Shown: positions 1-8,741 of the stretch, one piece after another | How the letters are laid out: the number at the start of each line of letters is the position of its first letter | Numbering within the stretch: position 1 is the stretch's first letter | Assembly (NCBI GenBank): GCA_023462275.1 | Contig: JAEWYD010000349.1 | Location: 1 to 8,741 of the forward strand | DNA: 8,741 nucleotides | Direction: 5' to 3' | Source: Actinomycetes bacterium | GTDB taxonomy: Bacteria; Actinomycetota; Actinomycetes; Actinomycetales; Cellulomonadaceae | Notes under the pieces: generated by a model | Told to the model about the DNA's origin: nothing | Database searches by the model: none | The model's input: the letters and a program-made list of their open reading frames with translations, nothing else | Program-made: the position numbers and the translations under genes

Positions 1-728
1 CCCGGCGCCCTGCGCACCCACGCCGGGCGCCAGGAGCGGTCCGCGCACCTGCGCCAGATCGATGCCCAGGCGCTCGACGGCATCGCCCACGGTCGCCCCG
101 ACCACGAGCCCGACGGAGCCCAGGGTCGTCCCGGACCGGTCGCCGGCCGCCTCGAGCTCGGCGGCGTTCCGCGCCGCCACGTGCCGCGCGATCGCCGCCG
201 CGACCGACTCCGGACCGCGCTCCCCCGGCCGGACGGCGTGCTGGACGGTCGGGCCCTCCGGGTTGGACGTCAGGGCGAGCACGAACAGGCCGCGCCCGTG
301 CTCGGCCGCCGTGCGGAAGGCCGGCTCGAGCGACCCGACGCCCAGGAACGGGCTCACGGTGAGCGCGTCGCCCGCCAGCGGGGCGCCCGCACGCAGGTAC
401 GCGTCGGCGTACCCGGCCATGGTGGAGCCGATGTCGCCGCGCTTGGCGTCGACAACGAGCTGCGTGACGCCGTCGTCGCGGACGGCGGCCACGACCTCCT
501 CGAGGACAGCGACACCGCGCGACCCGTGGCGCTCGAAGAACGCCGACTGCGGCTTCAGGGCCGCGACCCGGCCGGCCAGGGCGTCGACCACGGTGAGCGC
601 GAAGTGGCGCAGGCCCGAGGCGTCGTCCGGCAGGCCCCAGGCCCCCAGGAGGGCCGGGTGCGGGTCGATCCCCACGCAGACGGGCCCCAGGTCGGCCATG
701 GCGCGCCCCAGGCGCGCCCCGAAGGCGA

Positions 729-732
<4 letters not shown>
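1..732 (-). CDS. pyrF: Orotidine 5'-phosphate decarboxylase, type 2 (3' end outside window)
   Basis: Cytoplasmic enzyme of the last UMP step: it decarboxylates orotidine 5'-monophosphate. 244 codons are visible with no stop; actinobacterial type 2 enzymes are about 270-280 residues, so some 30-40 residues lie beyond the window. The N-terminal GPVCVGIDPHPALL (residues 17-30) is the substrate-binding start of the barrel, followed by K60 in LKPQSAFFE, the catalytic DAKRGDIG (95-102, Lys97), TVSPFLG (125-131), TSNPEG (155-160) and the phosphate-binding APGVGAQG (235-242). The GTG at 732 is chosen because the residues before the in-frame ATG at 699 (IAFGARLGRA) match the family N-terminus. The GTG overlaps the carB stop by four bases (GTGA), which suggests coupled translation; its ribosome binding site is only a G-run at 737-742. 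It is the last visible gene; no pyrD separates it from carB. Confidence 0.96.
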
Positions 733-4047
<3,315 letters not shown>

Positions 4048-4064
<17 letters not shown>

Positions 4065-5241
4065 CGGTCTCCTTGCTGGACGTCATCAGCTCGACGAAGC
4101 GGTCGAAGAGGTACCCGGCGTCGTGCGGCCCGGCCGCCGCCTCCGGGTGGTACTGGACGGAGAAGGCCGGCAGGTCGAGGCACTCGAGGCCCTCGACGAC
4201 GTCGTCGTTGAGGGCGAGGTGCGACACGCGCACGCGCCCGTAGCGGCCGTCGTCGTGCGGCGCCACCGAGTCCGCGTCCGCGGGGGCGTCGACCGCGAAC
4301 CCGTGGTTGTGCGCCGTGATCTCGACCTTGCCCGTGCGCCGGTCGATCACGGGCTGGTTCACGCCCCGGTGCCCGTAGGTGAGCTTGAACGTCGGGTAGC
4401 CGAGCGCGCGGCCCAGCAGCTGGTTGCCGTAGCAGATCCCGAAGAACGGGATCCGGCGGTCGAGCACCGCCCGGAGCAGCTCGACCTCGTGAACGGCGGC
4501 CGACGGGTCCCCCGGGCCGTTGGAGAAGAACACCCCGTCCGGCTGCAGGGCGAGCACGTCCTCGACCGACGACGTCGCCGGCACGACGTGCGTGCGCACG
4601 CCCCGCTCGGCCAGGCGCTGGGGCGTCATGGACTTGATGCCCAGGTCCACGGCCACGACGGTCGCGACCGGGGTGGCGCCGCTCACCGGCCCGCGCACCG
4701 GCTCCACCGTGTAGGGCTCCGTCACGCTGACCTCACGGGCGAGGTCGGCCCCGCTCATCTGCGGCGCCTCGGCCACCACGTCGAGCATGTCCTGCAGCAG
4801 CAGGTCGCGGCCGGCGTCGTCGCGCAGGGCGTCGCCCGAGAAGATGCCGGCCCGCATGACGCCGCGCTCGCGCAGGTGCCGGGTGAGGGCCCGCGTGTCG
4901 ATGTCGCTGATCCCCACCACGCCCTCGGCCACCAGGGCGTCCTGGAGGCTCCGCCGCGCGCGCCAGCTCGACGGCCGGATCGCGGGGTCGCGGACGACGA
5001 ACCCGGCGACCCAGATGCGCGACGACTCCGGATCCTCGTCGTTCATCCCGGTGTTGCCGACGTGCGGCGCCGTCATCACGACGATCTGGCGGTGGTACGA
5101 CGGGTCGGTCAGCGTCTCCTGGTACCCGGTCATGCCGGTGTTGAAGACGATCTCGCCGACGGTCCGGCCGGTGGCGCCGAAGGCGCGGCCGGTGAAGGCC
5201 CGACCGTCCTCCAGCACCAGCACGGCGCGCTGGTCGCTCAT
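4048..5241 (-). CDS. carA: Carbamoyl-phosphate synthase small subunit (glutaminase)
   Basis: Glutamine amidotransferase subunit of carbamoyl-phosphate synthase; it hydrolyses glutamine and passes ammonia to CarB. 397 residues, a normal length. The N-terminal small-subunit domain has EDGRAFTGRAFG (11-22), NTGMTGYQE (34-42) and DPSYHRQIV (46-54). The C-terminal class I glutaminase domain starts near residue 195 (VAVDLGIK) and has SNGPGDP (240-246), the nucleophile Cys270 in FFGICYGNQLLG (266-277) and His365/Glu367 in QYHPE, so the catalytic triad is intact. The ATG at 5241 follows a strong AAGGAGG at 5247-5253. It overlaps the stop of the upstream membrane protein gene as ATGA, and the carB start lies inside its last codons. 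Confidence 0.98.
4069..4074 (-). promoter_or_regulatory. carB ribosome binding site inside carA
   Basis: AAGGAG four bases before the carB ATG. It lies wholly in the last codons of carA (the Lys-Glu of SSKETDAPPQ), so ribosomes finishing carA pass over it. Confidence 0.8.
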
Positions 5242-5741
5242 GACTTCCTCCTTCGGGCCAGCAGGTTCACGGCTTCGATCAGGGCTGCCCGGTCGCGCTC
5301 GTGCCGGGGCAGCAGGCCGGTGGCGAGGATGCGGTCGCCGGCGCGCCACCGCACCACGGCGAGACGGCCGCGCCCGACGGCCGTCCCCGCGATGCCGTCG
5401 GCCGGTGCCGCGTCGAGCAGCCGCTCGCCCGGCAGGTACAGGTCCGCTCCCCCGTCGCGCCGCACGAGCACGCCCGTGTCGGTCACGCTCACCTGCGCGG
5501 GCGCCCGGACGCCCAGCCGTGCGGCGGGGATCCGCTGCCAGCGGTCGTCGTCCGGCGTGGTCGCCACGTAAGTGGCCTCCACCGGGCCGAGCACCCCCGC
5601 CATCGTGGTCGGGGCCTCCGCGAGGTCCGCGACCAGCGTCGACCAGCGGTCCGCGCGCCGCCGCCAGCCGAGGGCCATGGCCCCGAGGGCGGCGACCGCC
5701 ACGAGGGCGAGCAGGAGGACGTCGACGGTCGTGCTCGTCAC
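5238..5741 (-). CDS. PH-like small membrane-anchored protein of the actinobacterial pyr operon (Rv1382-type)
   Basis: 167 residues, function unknown. A single hydrophobic helix lies near the N-terminus (about 6-26, VDVLLLALVAVAALGAMALGW), followed by a basic stretch WRRRADRW (26-33), which by the positive-inside rule puts the C-terminal domain in the cytoplasm. Residues 50-165 look like a small beta-rich fold: YVATTPDD..W.RI (58-71), LGVRAPAQVSVTDTGVLVRR (76-95), LYLPGERLLDA (101-111), LAVVRWRAGDRILATGL (127-143), then a C-terminal helix. In M. tuberculosis the gene at this position between pyrC and carA is Rv1382, annotated as a membrane or export protein, and a similar gene occurs in Streptomyces pyr clusters; I place this protein there by position and pattern, from memory. 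The GTG start overlaps the pyrC stop (GTGA) and the TGA stop overlaps the carA start (ATGA). No catalytic motif is seen. Confidence 0.88.
   Translation of the reverse strand: MTSTTVDVLLLALVAVAALGAMALGWRRRADRWSTLVADLAEAPTTMAGVLGPVEATYVATTPDDDRWQRIPAARLGVRAPAQVSVTDTGVLVRRDGGADLYLPGERLLDAAPADGIAGTAVGRGRLAVVRWRAGDRILATGLLPRHERDRAALIEAVNLLARRRKS
5247..5253 (-). promoter_or_regulatory. carA ribosome binding site
   Basis: AAGGAGG five bases before the carA ATG, placed within the last codons of the membrane protein gene. It is among the strongest in the window and would allow independent initiation on carA as well as coupling through the ATGA overlap. Confidence 0.85.
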
Positions 5742-7054
5742 GGGCGACCCCCGACCGGCGCGGCGAGGGCCCCGTCCAGGACCGTCGCATGGCCGCGCAG
5801 GAAGGTGCCGACGACGCGGCCCGTGAGCTCCAGCCCCGCGAACGGGGTGTTCCGCGAGAGGCTCTGCAGCGCGGTCGGGTCCACCGACCAGCGCGCCGCC
5901 GGGTCGACGAGCGTGATCGTCGCCGGCTCGCCCGCGGTCAGCGGCCGCCCCTGCGCCTGGGGACCGCTGTCGATGCGGCCGATCCGCGCGGGCGCCACCG
6001 ACATCACGCGGGCCACGTCCGCCCAGGTCATGCGGCCGGTGGCGACCATGAGGGTGGAGACCACGCCGAGCGCCGTCTCGAGGCCGAGCATGCCGAAGGC
6101 CCCGGCCGCCCACTCGCAGTCCTTGTCCTCGCGGCTGTGCGGCGCGTGGTCGGTGCCGACCGTGTCGATCGTGCCGTCGGCGAGGCCGGCGCGCAGCGCC
6201 TCGGCGTCTTCCGCGGTGCGCAGCGGCGGGTTGACCTTGAAGAGCGGGTCGTAGCTGCGGGCGAGCTCGTCGGTGAGCATCAGGTGGTGCGGCGTCGCCT
6301 CGGCCGTCACCTGGATGTGCCGCGACTTCGCCCAGCGGATGAGGTCCACCGAGCCGGCGGTCGAGACGTGGAGCACGTGCAGGCGCGACCCGACGTGCTG
6401 CGCGAGCAGCACGTCGCGGGCGATCACGGCCTCCTCCGCCACGGCCGGCCAGCCACCGAGGCCGACCTCTGCGGACACGACGCCCTCGTGCATCTGCGCC
6501 CCGCGCGTCAGCCGGGGCTCCTGCGCGTGCTGCGCGACGACGCCGTCGAACGCCTTGACGTACTCCAGCGCGCGACGCATCAGCACCGGGTCGCTGACGC
6601 AGTGCCCGTCGTCGGAGAACACCCGCACCCGCGCGGCCGAGTGCGCCATCGCGCCCAGCTCGGCGAGCTGCTCGCCCGCGAGGCCGACGCTCACGGCGCC
6701 CACGGGGTGCACGTCCGCCCAGCCCGCGTCGCGGCCGAGACGCCACACCTGCTCCACGACGCCCGCCGTGTCGGCCACCGGGGAGGTGTTGGCCATCGCG
6801 TGCACCGCCGTGTAGCCGCCGACGGCGGCCGCGCGCGTCCCGCTCTCGACCGTCTCCGCGTCCTCGCGGCCGGGCTCGCGCAGGTGGGTGTGGAGGTCGA
6901 CGAGGCCGGGCAGCGCCACGAGACCGTCGCAGTCGACCACCGTGGCACCCGTACCCCGGGCGTCCGCCCCCACGGCCACGATCCGGCCGTCGTCGAGGAG
7001 GAGGTCGGTCCGCTCGCCGCCGAGCGGCGCCACCGCCCGCAGCAGGTAGCTCAT
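5738..7054 (-). CDS. pyrC: Dihydroorotase
   Basis: Zinc amidohydrolase that interconverts N-carbamoyl-aspartate and dihydroorotate. 438 residues, normal for the Bacillus/actinobacterial type. The small beta-sandwich residues at the start (DLLLDDGRIVAVG 17-29) lead into the TIM barrel. Metal and substrate residues are visible: HTH in DLHTHLREPG (53-62; His55, His57, Arg59), SDDGH (147-151), His176 in AQHAQEP, His229 in LHVLHVST (225-232), KVNPPLR (273-279) and Asp302 in TDHAPHS (301-307). In this type an aspartate of the SDDG motif bridges the metals in place of a carboxylated lysine (family knowledge from Bacillus and Aquifex enzymes). The ATG at 7054 is preceded by GGGAGG at 7062-7067 and overlaps the pyrB stop as ATGA. 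The upstream in-frame open sequence belongs to the shadow of pyrB and does not resemble dihydroorotase. Confidence 0.98.
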   Translation of the reverse strand: MSYLLRAVAPLGGERTDLLLDDGRIVAVGADARGTGATVVDCDGLVALPGLVDLHTHLREPGREDAETVESGTRAAAVGGYTAVHAMANTSPVADTAGVVEQVWRLGRDAGWADVHPVGAVSVGLAGEQLAELGAMAHSAARVRVFSDDGHCVSDPVLMRRALEYVKAFDGVVAQHAQEPRLTRGAQMHEGVVSAEVGLGGWPAVAEEAVIARDVLLAQHVGSRLHVLHVSTAGSVDLIRWAKSRHIQVTAEATPHHLMLTDELARSYDPLFKVNPPLRTAEDAEALRAGLADGTIDTVGTDHAPHSREDKDCEWAAGAFGMLGLETALGVVSTLMVATGRMTWADVARVMSVAPARIGRIDSGPQAQGRPLTAGEPATITLVDPAARWSVDPTALQSLSRNTPFAGLELTGRVVGTFLRGHATVLDGALAAPVGGRP

Positions 7055-8046
7055 GACAACGCCTCCCTCTCGCCGGCCAGCAGCCGGTACAGGACGGCCA
7101 TCCGGACCGCCACGCCGTTGGCGACCTGCTCGACGATCACCGCGCGCGGCGAGTCGGCGGCGTCGGCCGAGATCTCCAGGCCACGGTTCATCGGCCCCGG
7201 GTGCATGACGATCGCATGGTCGGGCAGCAGCGCAAGTCGTCGTGCATCCAGGCCGTAGGCCCGCGTGTACTCCAGCGGGCTGGGGAAGAACCCGGTCCCG
7301 GTGCCTGGCCCGCCGCCGTCCCCGCCCATCCGCTCGCGCTGGACGCGCAGCATCATGACCGCGTCCGGCGCGTCGGTCCCGAGCACCTCGTCCAGGTGGT
7401 ACGACGTCGCGCACGTCCAGGTCTCGACCCCCACGGGGACCAGCGTGGGCGGGGCGACGAGCGTGACACGGGCGCCGAGTGTGTGGAGCAGCTGCACGTT
7501 GGAGCGCGCGACCCGCGAGTGCAGCACGTCGCCCACGATGGCCACGTGGCGGCCCGCGAGGTCGTTCCCCACGCCGTCCGGGTTCTCCGCCGTGCCCGTC
7601 AGGTGTCGGCGGAGCGTGAAGGCGTCCAGCAGCGCCTGGGTCGGGTGCTGGTGGGTGCCGTCGCCCGCGTTCACGACGGCGGACGCGAGCCAGCCCGCGT
7701 GCGCGAGCCGGTGCGGCGCTCCCGATGCCTGGTGGCGCACGACGACGGCGTCGGCCCCCATGGCCTGCAGCGTCAGCGCCGTGTCCTTGAGCGACTCGCC
7801 CTTCGAGACGCTCGACCCCTTCGCGGAGAAGTTGATGACGTCCGCCGACAGGCGCTTGGCCGCCGTCTCGAACGAGATGCGCGTCCGGGTCGAGTCCTCG
7901 AAGAAGAGGTTGACGACGGTGCGTCCGCGCAGCGTGGGCAGCTTCTTGATCTCGCGCCCCTGCGTCGCAGCCATCCGGGACGCGATGTCGAGGATCTCGA
8001 TGGCGCGGGCGCGGTCGAGATCCGCCGCGCTGAGCAGGTGCCTCAT
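7051..8046 (-). CDS. pyrB: Aspartate carbamoyltransferase catalytic chain
   Basis: Joins carbamoyl phosphate to aspartate, the committed step of pyrimidine synthesis. 331 residues, a little longer than the roughly 310 usual for the Bacillus/actinobacterial type, because of two insertions. The carbamoyl-phosphate domain shows FFEDSTRTR (48-56), SSVSKGES (78-85; Lys82 equals the 80s-loop lysine), Arg104-His105 and GDGTHQHPTQALLDAF (128-143). The aspartate domain begins near 165 with HVAIVGDVLHSRVARSN (167-183) and has RVQRER (234-239) and HPGPMNRG (282-289). Insertions are at about 151-163 and 241-252. No pyrI regulatory subunit gene is visible, so feedback control probably rests on PyrR and CarB. 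The ATG at 8046 has a GAGGGGGG ribosome binding site at 8053-8060 and overlaps the pyrR stop as ATGA. Confidence 0.98.
   Translation of the reverse strand: MRHLLSAADLDRARAIEILDIASRMAATQGREIKKLPTLRGRTVVNLFFEDSTRTRISFETAAKRLSADVINFSAKGSSVSKGESLKDTALTLQAMGADAVVVRHQASGAPHRLAHAGWLASAVVNAGDGTHQHPTQALLDAFTLRRHLTGTAENPDGVGNDLAGRHVAIVGDVLHSRVARSNVQLLHTLGARVTLVAPPTLVPVGVETWTCATSYHLDEVLGTDAPDAVMMLRVQRERMGGDGGGPGTGTGFFPSPLEYTRAYGLDARRLALLPDHAIVMHPGPMNRGLEISADAADSPRAVIVEQVANGVAVRMAVLYRLLAGEREALS
7062..7067 (-). promoter_or_regulatory. pyrC ribosome binding site
   Basis: GGGAGG seven bases before the ATG at 7054, inside the end of pyrB. It fixes the pyrC start, since the reading frame stays open far upstream as a shadow of pyrB. 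Confidence 0.8.
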
Positions 8047-8621
8047 CGCCGGCCCCCCTCGATGCGCACGACGTCGGCACCGTCGGTCTCGGCCAGCAGC
8101 ACGCGCACCTGCTCGCCGAGCGCCGTCGGGAGGTTCTTGCCGACGTAGTCCGCGCGGATCGGGAGCTCGCGATGACCGCGGTCCACCAGCACGGCGAGCT
8201 GGACGGCGCGCGGCCGGCCCAGGTCGCCGAGGGCGTCGAGCGCGGCGCGGATCGTGCGGCCGGAGAACAGGACGTCGTCCACGAGCACGACCACGCGGTC
8301 GTCCAGGTCGGCGACGCCGTCCGGCAGCTGCGTCTCCTGGATCGCACGCGTCGGGTGCCGGTGCAGGTCGTCCCGGTACATCGTGACGTCCAGGGAGCCG
8401 ACGAGCCGGGCGGCCTCGACGCCTGGCTCGACGGCGGCGATCCGCGCGGCGAGGCGCTCGGCCAGCGGCAGGCCCCGCGTCGGGATGCCGAGGAGGACGA
8501 GATCGCCGGCACCCTTGTTGCGCTCGAGGATCTCGTGGGCGATGCGGGTCAACGCACGGCCGACGTCGGCTGCGGACAGCACGTCGGTTCCGGTGGACCC
8601 GGGGTCGATGGCAGGAACCAT
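8043..8621 (-). CDS. pyrR: Bifunctional pyr operon RNA-binding regulator / uracil phosphoribosyltransferase
   Basis: PyrR is a phosphoribosyltransferase-fold protein that binds pyr leader RNA when UMP/UTP is high and also has uracil phosphoribosyltransferase activity. 192 residues, a normal length. Visible features are GIPTRGLPLAERL (45-57), GSLDVTMYRDDL (75-86), the 13-residue PRPP-binding motif VVLVDDVLFSGRT (111-123) and LAVLVDRGHRELPI near residue 145 with ADYVGKNLPT after it, all typical of PyrR and not of Upp-type enzymes. Two adjacent start codons exist, GTG at 8624 and ATG at 8621. The ATG is preferred because the AAGGAGG at 8628-8634 stands six bases before it and only three before the GTG. 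It is the first gene of the operon and its own leader carries the PyrR-binding hairpin, so it is probably autoregulated. Confidence 0.97.
   Translation of the reverse strand: MVPAIDPGSTGTDVLSAADVGRALTRIAHEILERNKGAGDLVLLGIPTRGLPLAERLAARIAAVEPGVEAARLVGSLDVTMYRDDLHRHPTRAIQETQLPDGVADLDDRVVVLVDDVLFSGRTIRAALDALGDLGRPRAVQLAVLVDRGHRELPIRADYVGKNLPTALGEQVRVLLAETDGADVVRIEGGRR
8053..8060 (-). promoter_or_regulatory. pyrB ribosome binding site
   Basis: GAGGGGGG six bases before the pyrB ATG at 8046, inside the last codons of pyrR. It is a G-rich variant of the Shine-Dalgarno and weaker than those of pyrR and carA. Confidence 0.65.
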
Positions 8622-8627
8622 CACTGA

Positions 8628-8634
8628 CCTCCTT
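8628..8634 (-). promoter_or_regulatory. pyrR ribosome binding site
   Basis: AAGGAGG, close to a perfect anti-16S match. Its spacing of six bases to the ATG at 8621 decides the start over the GTG at 8624. It lies one base downstream of the PyrR-binding hairpin. Confidence 0.9.
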
Positions 8635-8635
8635 C

Positions 8636-8653
8636 CCCGCCTCTCCGGACGGG
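8636..8653 (-). promoter_or_regulatory. PyrR-binding RNA hairpin in the pyrR leader
   Basis: Read as mRNA the 18 bases fold into a six-pair stem, CCCGUC (8653-8648) with GGCGGG (8641-8636, one U-G pair), and a loop CGGAGA. The core GUCCGGAGAGGC fits the known PyrR-recognition consensus (UCC-N-G-N-GAGG-Y) at every fixed base. The pyrR Shine-Dalgarno AAGGAGG begins one base after the stem, so bound PyrR would be expected to block ribosome access. This is the arrangement described for PyrR-dependent translational repression of the pyr operon in Mycobacterium smegmatis. No U-run or terminator stem is seen between it and pyrR, which argues against Bacillus-type attenuation. Confidence 0.85.
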
Positions 8654-8678
8654 TGTTAAAGGATGTCTGACGCCCGGA

Positions 8679-8684
8679 ACACTA
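8679..8684 (-). promoter_or_regulatory. Possible -10 element of the pyr operon promoter
   Basis: TAGTGT fits the TAnnnT pattern of actinobacterial housekeeping -10 elements in otherwise very GC-rich sequence. Transcription would start near 8671-8673, leaving a leader of about 50 bases that contains the whole PyrR hairpin. No convincing -35 hexamer is seen 17 bases upstream, so this is a weak call; a -10 at CATCCT (8659-8664) is an alternative but would start transcription at the hairpin itself. Confidence 0.35.
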
Positions 8685-8700
8685 CTGCACGCCCGCGCAT

Positions 8701-8730
8701 CGGGACGGTCCCGGCCACCTGGTGGGACCG
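8701..8730. repeat. Overlapping inverted repeats upstream of pyrR
   Basis: CGGTCCC (8706-8712) is the exact inverse of GGGACCG (8724-8730) with an 11-base loop, and CGGGAC (8701-8706) is the inverse of GTCCCG (8708-8713) around one central base. The two hairpins share the middle arm and cannot both form. There is no T-run on either side, so a standard intrinsic terminator is not proven. It may end the gene upstream of the operon or be an operator. Confidence 0.5.
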
Positions 8731-8741
8731 CGCGACCGCGG

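Noticed and set aside
4787..7258. 823-codon plus-strand open frame across carA, the membrane gene, pyrC and the end of pyrB
   Set aside because: It crosses four real genes on the opposite strand and is low-complexity; a GC shadow.
7055..8512. Upstream extension of the pyrC reading frame through pyrB and pyrR
   Set aside because: The extra residues are a frame-shifted reading of pyrB and pyrR; pyrC homology and the ribosome binding site place the start at 7054.
8656..8700. Possible 14-codon leader peptide (ATG at 8700, TAA at 8656) before pyrR
   Set aside because: The frame is open to the window edge, has no ribosome binding site, no uridine-rich or regulatory codon run, and begins upstream of the likely transcription start. 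It could be the tail of an upstream gene, but the sequence is not recognisable.
8622..8741. Bacillus-type terminator/antiterminator attenuator in the pyr leader
   Set aside because: Only the PyrR hairpin is present; there is no GC stem followed by a U-run before pyrR.

Overview
The window is a single polycistronic block of de novo pyrimidine (UMP) biosynthesis genes, all on the minus strand, so it reads from about 8741 down to 1. Very high G+C, GTG starts, TGA as the stop of all six complete genes, strong G-rich Shine-Dalgarno sequences and the gene order point to a high-GC Gram-positive actinobacterium. The protein sequences resemble the Cellulomonas/Cellulomonadaceae part of that phylum, but this placement is from memory and not from a search.

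Layout in transcription order: a 120-base upstream region (8741-8622) holding a set of inverted repeats, a possible -10 element and a clear PyrR-binding RNA hairpin next to the ribosome binding site; pyrR (8621-8043); pyrB (8046-7051); pyrC (7054-5738); a small membrane-anchored PH-like protein of unknown function (5741-5238), at the place where Mycobacterium tuberculosis has Rv1382; carA (5241-4048); carB (4064-729); and pyrF (732-1), whose 3' end lies outside the window.

The products cover steps 1-3 and 6 of the pathway: CarA/CarB make carbamoyl phosphate from glutamine, bicarbonate and ATP; PyrB joins it to aspartate; PyrC closes the ring to dihydroorotate; PyrF decarboxylates OMP to UMP. 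pyrD and pyrE are not in the visible part. PyrR senses UMP/UTP and probably represses translation of the first gene by binding the leader hairpin. Every gene junction overlaps (five are 4-base ATGA/GTGA overlaps, one is 17 bases), so translational coupling could carry that repression down the operon.

There is no gene-free stretch over 300 bases and no mobile element, tRNA, rRNA or CRISPR. Most of the window is ordinary housekeeping sequence. The points worth a second look are the PyrR element over the ribosome binding site, the uncharacterised membrane protein coupled into the operon, a glycine-rich insertion in the substrate-closing loop of PyrB, and mutually exclusive hairpins upstream of pyrR.
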